In this document: positions 36,587 to 49,599 of the stretch, one piece after another | Layout: every line of letters begins with the position of its first letter | Numbering within the stretch: position 1 is the stretch's first letter | Assembly: GCA_033439795.1 (NCBI GenBank) | Contig: JAUTDP010000007.1 | Location: 1,798,001-1,862,000 of the forward strand | DNA from: Sordaria brevicollis | Taxonomy: Eukaryota > Ascomycota > Sordariomycetes > Sordariales > Sordariaceae | Direction of reading: 5' to 3' | Length of the DNA stretch: 64,000 bases | The notes under the pieces: generated by a model | What the model saw: the letters and a program-made list of their open reading frames with translations, nothing else | What the model was told of the DNA's origin: nothing | Databases searched by the model: none | Program-made: the position numbers and the translations under genes

Positions 36587-38753
36587 ATGTCTTATAATAT
36601 GAGTGACGATGATGACACTCACGATGATGGTCGAGCATTCTTGGAACAGTCTCATTTCAGTTATATCATTCCCTCCGCTACCAATTTCAAGGCCGACGCA
36701 GATTCACCACCAAGTTTGCTAGAAGGCATCAGCCAACGAGAAGTGCTGTTTTTCGGTATGAGGTTGGCATCACGTACCCGCACTGTCTTCTCACTTAACT
36801 CATACCCTGATTGCAGATGAGACCGCTGATATCTATCTTGTACTCCGGACTCCTCGCCAATATGAGGAGACACTGCGATCATCACTATCCCGTATAGTCG
36901 TTACGCTGGAGGCTCAAATCCTAAACGGGCATGGAGCCGACCGGGAAGGCCCTCCGGCAGCAGAAATCATCTACACCGGAGTCGTCCCAGAAACAGCCGA
37001 TGCCATCGTTCTCAGTCCAGGACAGCAGGAGCAGGAGCAGGAAGGGGAGAAAGCTGAGGAGAATGGGGAGAGCAAGGCCGATGATGGGAAGGATTCATAC
37101 GTCTACGCCATCTGGAAGATGCCAGTCTTCGTATCACGACCAAGGATGAGACTACAAGCACCCTCGATCGTCTTCGCAGCAACTGCCGGCTTGAAACTCC
37201 TCGACCCCAGGAAAGCTAGAGATTTAGTGGATGATGGATACATGCAGAGTTGCGCACCAGCGGGCCTCAACCTTCTCGAGTCCTTCGCCGACGACCCCAT
37301 GTTGGGCGGTATCCAACCCCGTCTTTCAGCTCTTCGTGTTTTCAGAGTGGCCCCCGTCACCCAAACAAAACAGCCACTACGTCTCTTCAGAGGCATGCAA
37401 AGCCTCAGACTCCGGGTCTATCCCGTCGTCCATACTCGAGTGCGTTTTGCGCGGCCAAACACGAGCCCACCGAGTCCGGCCCTGATCGCCCTGCTTGAGG
37501 TAGACTTCACCCCCTTCTTCGACTGCGAAGCGGCCCTGAACAAGATTGACCTATCCGTGACCGATGGCACGGTCGACGATCTCAACAATCAAGATCTAAT
37601 GGCCCTCCCCTTACACTGCGTCGCCCACGACCACCTTACCTTCCTCTACCGGCTCGCCCCTCGCCAACTCGACATCATTAGCAAGCAGCCTTCCCGAGAG
37701 CTTGTCATCACAGTGGAAGTGGCCGTCCTCGTCCAGCCCGAAGGCGCCGAGCCTTGCACACCGAAACTGACCATGTCATGGACCACACCTCTGGACTTCA
37801 CTCTACCTGTCAACCCAGGCTTCGGCACGCCCATGACGAAGCCAATCGAGCGGCGCCACAAGCCCAGCCAGCTCTCCATCTCCGGAGGCGTCGACTCAAT
37901 GCCGCTTGTCTCGCCCTCCGTCACCCGACCTGACGCGCTCCCCTCGCTCGAAGCCTCCATCACCACACAGCGCAACTTCGAGACGCCCGTCCCAGAGTTC
38001 GGCATAACCGTGACCTTCGTCGGGCCCGACCGGCCCGTATACGCCGGCGAGGAATTTGCCTGGACCGTATTCGTCGTCAACCGAACCAAGCCAGAGGGCG
38101 CCGCCCCTAACCCTTCCGGTGCTGCTGGTGCAACAACAATCAGTGGCCACACTACTTCCACCGGCGGCATCACAACCCGCAGCAACAGCATCAGCATCAG
38201 CAACGCCCTAACCGGCGGCGTCGGCATTCCTACCATCCTGACCACTCCCACCTCCGCTACTGCCACTTCCTCCAACCACCACCCTCCTGTCTCTCACCAA
38301 CGCAAGCTAGCACTCTACGCCCTTCCCAAGCGTCGACGCAACGACACCCGCACGCACCGCGCCCTGTCGACCGCCGCCCCCGGAAACAAGCGGGACCCGC
38401 TGATTGCCGACGCCGTGCTGGACGATAACGTGGTGCACGCGATGCAGCGCAGCAGCGTGGTGGATAGCACCGAGGTGGTGTGTCTCTCCGCGGACGCGCG
38501 CGTGGGACCGCTGGCTCCCAATGCCTGTGCGGTGGTGGAGTTGAGATTTTTGGCGCTCAAGGAAGGGGTGTTGGGCATTGAGGCGGTGAGGATTGTGGAT
38601 TTGGGAAGTCAGGAGCATGTGGATGTGAGGGAGTTGCCGGTTATTGTTGTGAGAGCTGGTGCTGAGAAGAAGGAGGAGAAGGAAACGGAAAAGGGAAAGG
38701 AAAAGGAAGGGGAGGGGAAGGGTGAAGTGTTTGAGGATGTGGCTGTGGAGTAA
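36587..38753 (+). CDS. trs65: TRAPPII complex subunit TRS65
   Basis: Two exons (36587-36755 and 36817-38753) encode 701 residues; the 61-nt intron starts GTATGA and ends TTGCAG. TRS65 is a fungal subunit of TRAPPII, the Golgi-associated exchange factor for Rab GTPases of the Ypt31/32 class. The blocks ETADIYLVLRTP, PVHTRVRF-like strands and GITVTFVGPDRPVYAGEEF near residues 420-445 fit the family. The C-terminal half looks like immunoglobulin-like beta sandwiches, ending with VELRFLALKEGVLGIEAVRIVD before an acidic Lys/Glu tail. A Thr/Ser/Asn-rich insert (about residues 455-510) is low complexity. An acidic patch (about residues 132-150) with Gln-Glu repeats interrupts the N-terminal domain. 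An in-frame ATG four codons downstream is an alternative start. Confidence 0.85.
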
Positions 38754-40417
38754 ATATCGGTATGTTGTGACTGAGGCGTGTTATAGGTGATCATGATAAT
38801 GAGCTGGGCGTGAATGTTTTTGGGGAGATTGTCAACAGAATAATGTAGTTTCAATGCCGGTAAATCGGGTGGTCATGGTAAATTGGTATAAATGGTCATT
38901 GAAATATCGTCCAATCTTTATGGTCTAGGCAGTGTAGGCCGAATAGTAACACAGCATATGGTAGTTTAAAGTGCAGCGAGTGATCGTCCAGGATTATCAA
39001 TGTCCGTTTTAGCTACTTAGTGACAGAAAGAACGACTACTGTGATTCACGCATTATCAACGACCTTAGACGCAGATACTATATGTAGAGGCAAGTAAGCC
39101 TTATTTTGCTGAGTGTATGTACTTGCACAGTGAGCCCGGTCAGTCTAAAGAGTCAAGCACATAGGCAATCTGTCTCCTGATCCTCTCTAATGCCAAAATT
39201 TTTAAGCATTGCACGGTAAGAAACCAAAGTAAGCACAGTTGGTATCAGGATGGGGACCTACTATAGAGAGAAGATGAAGTCAGCGAGGCGATTCCGCCCT
39301 CATTCCGTGATGGTTGGGCGGTGAGCAGCGAAAACAGGTATACGGGCCAAAGTATACGAGAGAAATGATAAAAGCTACCCTAGCAAATTCCAAAAAGATG
39401 TGGTGTCTGTATTAATAACTTCTCCAAACCAAGCGGACAGCTGCGCCTAAATTTGAAAGACGCAAATGGGCAGATACAATCCAGGAACAGGCTTAGAGAC
39501 TGATACATCGATGACTGGGCCCAAAATGAAAACACGAGGACACGGAAAGTGACGGACAACAAAAACACATTCATTGCCAGCGAAAAACAATAACCCAATT
39601 TGAGAGGAGCGTACCCTAAACCGCTACTTGGCGCGATATCCACAAATCCTTGCTGACCGAACAAACTGAGCTAAATGAGAATTCGTATCGGGAAAGCAAA
39701 TAAATGGGGGTCATGAAAAGGCCTGCTAAGAAGAAGAACGGACAAAAAGATAAATCCAAGCGCAAAGAAATACAGTATTCCACCGCAAAAAAGGGGTATA
39801 ACACTCTCGTATGTGACCAAAAATCCTTTCCTTCCATCTTATCTCCTCAAGTTAAGCACCTCAGTGCTCGAGACAACCCGCGTAGCCCTCGGGCCTTCGA
39901 ATCGCCGGGATTCGTAAAGCCAAAAGCCATAATAACCACAAAACCGCCAACCAACCGACTATCCGAGTCGACAAGAAGCTTATGTGTACAGCCACTGAGC
40001 AACCTCCGCGAGTAGGGGAGAAAAAAAAAAGCAAGAACCTGGAAAGCCAGCGGAGCAAGCACGCCAACAAAAAAGGTATCATCCGAGAAAAAAAGATAAA
40101 AAAACCGACAAACACGGTACCAGACCAGCCCTCCACCCACCATGGACTCCTCTATAATCCGATGTAGGAAAACTGAATTGCTGTAAACCCATTGCACGCC
40201 CGCCCCATAGAAGGCATGCTCGCCTCTCCAATAATTCGAATACGGGGGTATCTCTGAAACGTTTTGAAACTCGGAAACTGAAGAAGGATGACCGGGCGGA
40301 AGGCGTGTATTTTCAGCAATCGTTTTCCCTTCCTGGGACAAGACAGGTGTGCCATCAATGGCATCCCATTAACAGCACGTGTGTGGTCCACACCAAACCA
40401 AACTCGAACATATCCGT
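38754..40417. other. Convergent 3' region between TRS65 and RSC7
   Basis: Two genes converge on this 1.7-kb stretch, which should hold both 3' untranslated regions. No gene or repeat is supported. An A-rich tract occurs near 40018-40110. Confidence 0.4.
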
Positions 40418-43344
40418 CTACTGTTGTTGGTTGGTCCACCACGTAGCGGGAGTTTGCTGCTGCTGGGTCCATGGCTGCGACACAGCCGGGGATGGCGCAC
40501 TCTGGTGCATGTATTGGCGCGGAGTTTGCTCGGCAGAGTACATACCCTGCGAGGGAGCACCGTAGCCTTGGTTCATGCTGGGCATAGTCGAATAAGACAT
40601 ATTGTTTGGCTGAACCTGGCTTCCTGAGCTCGAGTGTCGCAACTGAGGAGCAGGGGACTGCTGGGAATGAGGTTGTTGGGGCTGGGCAGTGTAGGCCGAG
40701 TAGCTGTGCTGTGGCGTTTGAGGCGTTGGGGGCCACATCTGCGAGTTCGTATAGCCGTAGTTCTGACCCGGTTGTGGCATGCTTCCGCTAGGAGCTGACG
40801 AAGAGTTTGTTGGCTTCGAGCTGTTCTGAGCTGGAGCTGGAGCCATACCTCTCATTGTACCTTGACTAGCCGAAGCCTGAGCATGAATGGGCTGCGAGTA
40901 CGGTGCCGCCGTCATCATCATTTGAGGGCTCTGGTTTGGCACGATGGTAGGTTGCTGTAACCCAGAGTTAGGAGCATGGGACGATGCGGCTGGGCGGCTG
41001 GTAGGAACAGCAGACGCTTCTGAACCAACCGGCTGGCTCAAGTTCGTCGCAGTGGCTTGATCGTGAGGTCGCCGCCAGAGGTTTTGGAGGTATTCACCAC
41101 GCATCTCGCGTTGTTGGTTAACTGCCCGGTTGAACTCTGCAGCATGGTGAGCTTGCGCGTGCAGTTCGGACAGAGGCGTAGTCTGGGTCCGGTCCTGGTA
41201 TGGCGGACCTGTGATCTCCTGTCGCGGGCCGGTCTTCAGAATGGTTGAGTAGTCCCGGCTCCTGGTATCATTGTAATCTGGTCCTAGTGTTATCACGGGC
41301 ATTCTGGTCGATGTTGCTGGCGGCGGTCCAATCATACCTGGTTGTGCGAGGGGCTGAGGAGCGCCGTATGGGCCTGGGTTCGTGTTGTAGATGATTTCCC
41401 CGTGAGGTCCTCCGAGCATGGAGTTCTGGTTGGCTTCGGCAGCTGCTTCTCGGGCCTTGGTTCCTCCAGGTCTCTTTTCTCCAGCCAGATCGGCTTCCGT
41501 GAACCCTTGTTTACGGGCCTTTGTCTCCCAGTAGTCGTCCCGAACGCGGCGGCCGTTGGTGATCACCCTGCTACCGAACTGACGGAACATGCTGCGGGCG
41601 GTAACAATGGCAATTTGGCGTGACCTATACGAGAAGGGCAAAATCTCCTGGTTCACGAGGTCATCCTTCTCCTCCTGATTCGCAATGATTTTGTACAGTG
41701 ATCTGTTCTTGTTGAACAGCAGATACGAGTCGCGGTAGCCGAGGACTCGGGCACATTCGGTGGCCAACATGAACAGCTTGTCCCCTCGGTTGGGGACCAA
41801 AAAGGTTCGGCATCTGTATTCACGGTTTCCAGTAAGCTGCCCATTTGGCATGACCTTCTTTTCACCGGCCTCGTCAATCTCCCTCGGCAAGTATTCATCT
41901 CCGCCAGGGCCAAGCTGGTCGGTTGTATGGTCGCGAACGGTCGGGAGAGCTTTCAGGGTCGTCTTGGTCGGAGTCGTCTTGGGAGGCGAAGCCTGGAGAG
42001 GCGTGGCAGCAGGGGCGGGCGCAGGCGCGGGGGCATACGACGGTGTTTGGGATGGGAGAGGGAGAGGAGCACTGGCGCTTTGTGGTGTCTGTGGTGGAAG
42101 TGTCTGTTGGATAGACGTCGCAACGGGGCCCTGGCCAACGGGCTCGGGGACACCCCCAGATGGTCTGGACTTCATCGGTCTACCTCGTTTTCTAGGTTGC
42201 TTATCACCACCTGTTCGGGAGCGCAAGACGGTGTCAGCGTGTTCAACGGCAGCACTTCGTAGCACGACTAAGTATGTAACAGGGGAAGGGGCACAACGAG
42301 TTGCAGACGATACAGGTACACAGAAATCAGGATGAAAAGCACAACATACCGTCATCACCAGTAGAACCTGCCGGTCCTGAATATTGATAATCGTCGGGAG
42401 AACGCTCCCGCTTGAGATTGCTCCGTGGTGGCTCGCTCAAGTCTGGTCAGATGCGCACGTCAGTATCTCGAAATGCAAGGATATTGCGACGGCGTTTCCA
42501 GATGAAAGAAGAGAAAACGAGATTGCAGAGCAATTGGCAAATCCATCGACGCGACGGGGATGAAGTGCCTTGGACGCGAGGCGGTCCGCGAATCCCAGCG
42601 GCGCGGTGGAGGTCCAACTTGCGTTGCGCGGGCGCCCATGCCCTGGCGCTGGGGGAAGCGGGGAGGGGGTGTTGGTGGATATGATGCCGAGCGGGCGGGT
42701 TGCGGGGCAATGATTTGATCATTGTCGCAGCCCCAGCCAGTGAGCCATGGGAGCCATTGCAGGCCAAGCAGCGCATCTCTGGGGGGGGCCGTGACCACCT
42801 GTGAGATTAAAGCATTCCCCGCATCGATAACATCATCTCGTCGCCGTTGAGGTTGTAAACAAAGACGGAGAGAAAGAGGTGATGAAATAAACCGTTCCCA
42901 TGATTTGTTGTCCGGCCCGGATTCCGTCAAAAGGGTTCGGCATCGAATGGAGTCGCCCGGGTCGATAACTCGATATTGGATTGAATGTTTGAATGATTGG
43001 ATCCACCCTGGCCCGGGCCTCGTCCGCCGGCACCAACACCGCCGTCATGGTTCACGCACACGCACCGCTCACGCAGACGCAAACGCAAACCCGACGCACC
43101 GTGGCACCCATCACGCAGTCCCGGGTCGCAGGGGCAAGGCGCGCACACAACGCAAGGGACCAGCGACACGGAGCGACACAGGTAGATCCTTTTGACTGTT
43201 CGGAGAATATTCCAAGACCCTTGGTAGGCCTAGGGGGGCAGGGCAGATAGACACTAAAGAGGAAAATGATGGTGGCATACCTGTGTTGAGCGCAGCGGGA
43301 TTGATCGTTGCACTATCAACGCCGTTTGGCTGTGCTGCGTACAT
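40418..43344 (-). CDS. rsc7: RSC7/SWP82-family chromatin remodelling subunit
   Basis: Three exons are inferred: 43344-43281, 42442-42350 and 42210-40418, for 649 residues. The protein belongs to the RSC7/Swp82 family, accessory subunits of RSC and SWI/SNF nucleosome remodellers. The conserved core is at about residues 150-290 and contains YRCRTFLVPNRGDKLFMLA, FNKNRSLYKI and RRVRDDYWE. An AT-hook-like KRGRPMK lies near residue 60. The C-terminal third is Gln/Pro/Ser-rich and probably disordered. The first intron is 838 nt, unusually long for this genome, but the joined reading frame is consistent and the sequence directly upstream of exon 2 has an in-frame stop. An alternative first exon inside the long intron cannot be excluded. 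Confidence 0.85.
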
Positions 43345-46300
43345 GAGTGCAGGCGACGTCAACCACGTCAACGGGTCTGCGAAACGACGTGTCTTGATAT
43401 AGTTGGGTTGGCCGGGGGGGAAGGAGGGGGGTGGTGAGGGAGGGGAAAGGTGGAAGGACCAAGGGTCACAGCCGAGAGTCTAAAGCTCTGATTTGGATCT
43501 GGAATGCACGCGCGCTGGGTGATGCAAAAGGAAAGTTAGGTTGTGCATGTGGGATTTGCAAACTGAAAGACGCACAAGATTCAGGTAGGTAGCCGGACGT
43601 GTGAAATGGTTGGTTGGCGCAAATCAGCAAAAAACCACGAGCCGACCAGTCGGACGGAACTTGTTGCAGTTGATGGCACGGCGAGGGGGGGACAGGCTCC
43701 AGATATGATGATAGGTAGGTATGTAGGGGGATCCTCATTCGAATCAAGACGGACGGAGGCAAGATGGATAAAAAAAGAGTTCGGGGGAAAAGATGTACGT
43801 AAGTCCGGTCGAGTTCGGTTCGCTCAGTCAGCTTTGGAAGGAATCTCATCTTCCCGGGTCCCGCCGGGCGCGCCGTCGGGTGTCTCTATCGCTTTCCCCC
43901 CAAAGGAACTTGAACTTGTAACTTTCACTTCCATGCTTGGACGGCACGCGGAGTGATCGTGATACGATAAACTATGCGACTTTTAGTCCCCCCCGGGGTG
44001 TCATCCCAGAGGGGGAAAAAAAAAAGGAGGCACGAGGGCATGATCCAGAGCCTTGGCTTCAAACATGTTGATATCAGCATTTTTTCTAGTTCCATGTTTC
44101 CAAGTATCGTTGCCATAAGTTCCTTCCGTGATCATTGCTTGCGAAGGAGAACAAAATGCGCAGGCGCACATGGATTTGGGTCCCATCAGGCAAGTGCAGG
44201 CGTCGTTTACAGGGTGGGGCCTTGGCATGTGGACCACCTTCTGCAGGCAGTTGCAGCCCATGTTCCAGGCTACCCCCTGTCAGATTGGCCACCCTGGACA
44301 CAAGAAGTGGAGAGAGTGCGAACAAGGGGATGCAAGGGAGGGGGCGTGCACATAGCCATCGCCAGGCCACTCATGACAAGGCAACGCCGCGATGTGATAC
44401 GTAGAGCGTCCAGTAAAGCTCCGAGAAGCTGCCTGGATGATGTCGTACCAAGGCGGGCAAGGTGAGATCAGGTCGAACTCGGTCTGCTTGGTAATGGGGT
44501 ACTAAGTCATATGCTCGCGAATGTCATCTCGCTGTTGGCTGTGGCGGTTCAACCGAATGAACGGGCGGGCGCGTGGCGGGAACAAAGACAGGTTCAAAGC
44601 TGGAACGGAGCCGAATCTCCATCCTTTCTTCCATCCAGATTAAAGTTTGAAAGACTAAGCTAATCTAAAGGGTCCAAATGCTGGAGGAGGGTGGTTCGGG
44701 GGGCCGTGGTGTGGTGGATCAAAATACCAGTGCCGCGTCAATGGGCGAGGATGGACGGCTTGGACGGGTACACTACAAAGATGATGGTGAGGATGGGCGG
44801 GAAGCAGTTCTAGCAGTCTGGAGAAGCCTGGGGTTCATGGATGATGAATGCATCTGTACGGTTTCGAGTGACAGCACCAGCAGGAGCAGCATGGTCCATC
44901 AGCCCGGCCGTGTTTGGTCCAGGATTGTCAAGCTCGGTTGGCTCCAGCACCCTTGCTGCCATTGTCTTGGTCCGACCCGAGGTCCCTATGCTTTCCTTGG
45001 TAGCATACATTGTGCTGTTACAATCTGACTATAGAGATGCGTCTCATTACGACTTTAGGCGAGGTGATCTCGACGGCGACCAAGTCGATGGCATGCTATT
45101 TGCCTATGATAGACTTGATAGACCTGCAAGAGCGGCGTAAACTCTTTGTGACAGTTGATGTGTGAATGGCCTGTCGTCGCTCCCGTGCTTTTGTGGCCGT
45201 TAATTGTGTATGACGGCAGCGTGACTGTGCAACTTCACGTGGAATAGGAGGGTGCGGAACGACCTCCTGGGACGGGAGCTGGGTACGCTTTTTAGTGTGG
45301 CCGTCGAATCTGAGATCAAGAACTTTTTCGACAAAATCGTCGAATGATGCAGAGGCCGAAACCACCTCTAACTGTCCAACTGCAAAGAAGCGGCGGGATT
45401 GTCTAGGCATCAAGGTACGCTCCATATACTGTACAACTCCCCCACATCTTAGGGCCTATGCAACGATCAAAGATGATATGTCATGGCTTCTTGGTCCGCA
45501 AGGCAATTGTTTTTACCAGAGATGAAAATGGTTCTCTATCGTCAGTTTCTGGCACTGTACCTGAATGCGTGGAACTTGGAGAGATCGAACAGGGTGCCGG
45601 AAATGGGCCGCAAAAACCGCAAGAAAACAGGGAGCCAAGTTATCACGCCGTCAGCTGCAAAGTGAATAATATCACAGGACATGAGATGAATACTACCCTG
45701 GCTTGCTGGGCTGGAGCCCCTCCCCGCTCCGAATGACGAAACGCTCTAGCGGCGTCCAGCATCTGTTGAAGTTGAAAACCTGAGGAGAGACATGGGGCAA
45801 GGGTGCTTACAAGCCACGATGTCAAGAACACGCTTGGGGCGTTGATCGTGGCTTATATTGTTGAGTTGAATCTGTAGTCATGAAGGCAGCATTTTCATTT
45901 CTCTCAAGAGGGATATCAGCGACTCGTATGATACAGCGTAGAGGGAGGCCATCTTCGAGCGTTTTCCAAATGTTATAGGATGTAATAGTAGTCCAATATG
46001 TTGGCAAGGAGCGAAAGGGAAGGTGCAACCTCAATAGGTATACATACCTAGGATGTAAATGTCCAATGTCCAGCGAAAGCATTTTCCAGGGAGCATGGAT
46101 ATTGCTACCTCATATAGTCACAAGAACAAGAGTAATGCTTACGTGCTGAGTATCTGCTTTTGTATAACTGCCGCTCAATAGCTTCATGACGGAGCTGATT
46201 ATTAAGTTGCACAGCATGCAGCATTCGCTTGCTAAGAAGTGAGCCGCGGAACAGGATCCGAAGATTTCGAGATCATCCGAAGGTAGATGGAAGTCAGGAC

Positions 46301-47731
46301 AGAGGTTAGCCTCTGATCTAGTTGAAGATGATAAGAACTTGAGGACAGAATGATTGAAGCGAGGTTGTTATATACTACAGCCAACCAATCAAGTACCTGC
46401 CTGGTCAGAATGGAATCCACACGCCAGTCTCCACTCTTAGTACTCACACTCCACCTACAGGTGTCTTACAATTACTGGGTATCGATACATGTTTTTGGCT
46501 ACATTTGCATCTTAACGTTCGATCAGCCTGACAAAATCGCATATCGGAAGAAAAAACTATCACCCTGCAATACCGGCCGGTTTGTGTCTTAGACAGTCGA
46601 CGCAGGTAGTGTACTCGAAAGCTTCAAGATTCCTCTCACCCCAACGTAAAGGACGTTACGCTAGGTATGTATAAAGTTTCAGTGCGATATACCAACGCCC
46701 AGGCGTCAACCTCAAATATGCACACCCCTCCAGCCTTGTCGACGTGCAGATTGCGACACAAGTGGTTAGCAGGCCGCGCCTCCCTTTTTGACTAGCGCAG
46801 TGGGGGCATGTCTTGTTCTGACAATCTTGGCTGTGCCTTCCACTTTGACCTCGAGTTCGGGCTTCACAACCGTGATGTCTCTGATGGTTGAATGCACCGC
46901 CGGCTTCTTTTGCCTCTTATTCTCCTCTTTTCAATCGCTGGGGCAAAATCATCCAGATACGAACTCGACAAGAGCCCGTGTCTTTTGACGTATCTGTGAA
47001 TACGAACAGGCAAGTTTCGGCGATCGACCTTCGACTATACCGGTGACTGAGAAACTGACTAAACCCAGTCCATAGCTGAATTATGCCACCGATTTCGCTG
47101 ACGAGTTGACTACGCGTCGCCATTGGTCAAGTCCAGCTTCAGCACAGCGTCCTGCGCGTCAGACAATCAGGGTCGCTTCAACATCCAGCAATCCCGAATG
47201 GGTAAGATTGCCGGATGGCTCGAAAGCGGGTATTTGATGCTCACTCCGGAGGGGCAATAAAAGTCCGACTCAAAACGTAGCCCATGACCTGGGAGTTCTG
47301 CGCAAGCATGGCCTCATTTCGAACGGGGAATTTGAACCGATCCGAGTGGGAGTCGTCCCGTAAAGCCGTTCGAAACTCGAAGCCGACCAGAAGAGGTCAG
47401 CTCGGAGTGGGAGCTCTCCACGATCTGCAACCTCGCAGGTCAGCCGAGCATCTTGGACACTGATCTCGAAGAAGAATATCAATCCTCGTAGGCACTGGCC
47501 AAAGCTTCTCTATCAAGGCAACCTATTCTTTCTATGTGTAGGGTATACGACAGTATCAAGCTGACTCTCGCAAAGTTTGACCGCTGTGGTCAAGGCCACT
47601 GGTTTCAAGCCTGTGCCCATTGATCTGCATTTCTTTTCATTCCATCAACAATCCGAGTAGGAAACAGCAGACCCCAGACAGCAGACACAGCAGGTATGTA
47701 CTTTTCTACTAAGGATATCTTATTCTACCTA
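43345..47731. other. Gene-poor spacer up to the second RIP island
   Basis: About 4.4 kb of normal base composition contains only short frames. The first kilobase should hold the RSC7 promoter. I see no tRNA, 5S rRNA or transposon ends that I can support. One weak coding candidate is listed at 45096-45425. Confidence 0.35.
45096..45425 (-). CDS. Weak candidate for a small hypothetical protein
   Basis: A frame of 109 codons on the minus strand starts with an ATG at 45425. The first 65 residues have protein-like composition (for example SASFDDFVEKVLDLRFDG), while the rest is Arg/Thr/Ser-rich and may be out of frame or past a missed intron. I do not recognise a family. It could equally be chance or a relic exon in a long spacer. 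Confidence 0.15.
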   Translation of the reverse strand: MERTLMPRQSRRFFAVGQLEVVSASASFDDFVEKVLDLRFDGHTKKRTQLPSQEVVPHPPIPREVAQSRCRHTQLTATKARERRQAIHTSTVTKSLRRSCRSIKSIIGK

Positions 47732-47938
47732 CCGTAAAAACTCTGGAAACCTAGAATTGTCCCATCCCCTTAATAGTTTAGCGTAAGGTCTGTATAGGGT
47801 GACAGGGGCGCCCACATACAGTCGCATATGCCACCCTCGTACTCCGACAAATTAGCAGTGTCATACAGTGTAGAAACTCGGTTATTCAATTTCCCTATAA
47901 TCTCCCATATTCCCCATCTTTGCCTTTCATTATACCTC

Positions 47939-48087
<149 letters not shown>

Positions 48088-48989
48088 AATAAGCCCCCCG
48101 CAATAATATAAAGCCGATTTAGATAGCCCAGCTCCTACCCCGCCGTCTTCTATCGACCTCGCTAAAATACGACCGCGTCCCGCTGCTATACCTCATTACG
48201 AACGCAAGGTTCGAACGTTACAACCGGTTAAACAACTCTAACGATCCTACTCTCGTTAAAAGAAGCTGGAAATTAATATATACCCCGTATAATAATTATT
48301 ATTATTATTATACTAATAGAAATCGCAATTAGGTCCTTATTTACCTTACGCAAAAGAAAATATAACTTAATAACGACCGAAAATAACGCTAATAATAAAA
48401 AAACGGGCTTAATCCGCTTCCTTATAATTACCGATTGCAATAAAATAATAAAAATAATAATAATAAAAATAAAGAAGAGGGGGAATAATACCATAACGCA
48501 TTATACCGAAAAGCCTATAACTATTATAAAATTCCTATTTCGACTATAATTAACTAATAGGGTAACCGCCCTACATTATTATTAAATTTAATAAAGTAAA
48601 ATAAAGTAATATAATTAAAAATAAAGAAAAAATTATTTAAAAAATTCTAAACCCTTCGTAAAAAAGAGAAATAGATAATATTATAAAAATAATTTCGTCG
48701 AAAATCGAAAAAACTTTTTATTAAATATTACCCGCAATTCGACCGCTTATTCGTTTTTTTAAATAATTAATTTTCTTCCTTTTAAAATTAGTATTATTTT
48801 AAGTAACGAAGAGTAATTTATAAATTTTAAAAGCTCTTCGGCGAATTATTTATAAAAATTAATAATTTTCTTCGGTAAATAATTCAATTTAACGGCGGCG
48901 ATTCTATAAAAATAATATTAACCGATTTCTTTTTAATTTTATTAAATGCGTTAATTAACCGACTGCGCCAAATATACGTACCCGGTTTC

Positions 48990-49252
48990 CCCTCTCCTAT
49001 ATTCTCAACTTCGACGAAATCCCTATTTCGTATAAATATTTTAACGGTTATATATATAACTTTCAAAAATCTAAAACCATTATTAATAAAATTAATTATA
49101 ATAGTTAATTTAAATGGTAAACTTCCCTAATCCTTTATATTTAAGCGGATAGAATTTAGCGTATAAAACCGATTATTATTTTTAAAGGAGATAGTAAAAT
49201 TCGTAATAAAAAGGAACATTTTTATATTAATAACGTAGAAGTTCAATTTAAT
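48990..49252 (+). pseudogene. Fragment of a RIP-broken pogo-like transposase
   Basis: The plus-strand frame shows FDEIPISYKYFNGYIYNF near 49010-49060, then RIKPIIIFKGDSK near 49165 and VEVQFN directly before the LTR at 49253. The order and wording parallel the element-2 transposase (DKIPLSYKYF, RLKPIIIF). Stops inside are TAA/TAG. The catalytic core is cut by the retroelement, so only part of the gene remains. Confidence 0.7.
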
Positions 49253-49503
49253 TATTATGGGGCTGATGCCCGTGGCTGAGTTTGACTAGCATTGCCAGTC
49301 GTGCCGCCAAACGGTCCGCCAATCGGGCCGCCAGTCGCGGTCCTTACCGCTACGGTAAGCGGAGTAACCCGTGCCCAATCCTCAAAAGGATAATTGGCCA
49401 ATGCCGCCTAGAGGGCGCCTCCCTTCCTCCCTTTTCCTCTTCGTAGAACCTTATCGATTCGTTAAGACCCAATATCTATGCTAATTATATTATACCCCTT
49501 ATA
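49253..49503 (+). repeat. 5' LTR of the older Gypsy element
   Basis: This is the inverted relative of the LTRs at 51901-52128 and 59083-59310. It starts TATTATGGGG (RIP form of TGTCATGGGG) and ends CCCCTTATA. It is 251 bp against 228 bp because a 12-bp unit with core CCGCCA is present about three times (near 49309-49345) instead of once. Confidence 0.9.
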
Positions 49504-49599
49504 TTAGGTTCTACTATTTAAAAAAGCGGATAGAAGAAGTAGATTTAATAAGCGGATAGTAATTTTATAAGTAGAAGATTAGTAATTTTAAACGCGGTA

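Noticed and set aside
37646..38275. A 209-codon minus-strand frame
   Set aside because: It is antisense to TRS65 and explained by its codon use.
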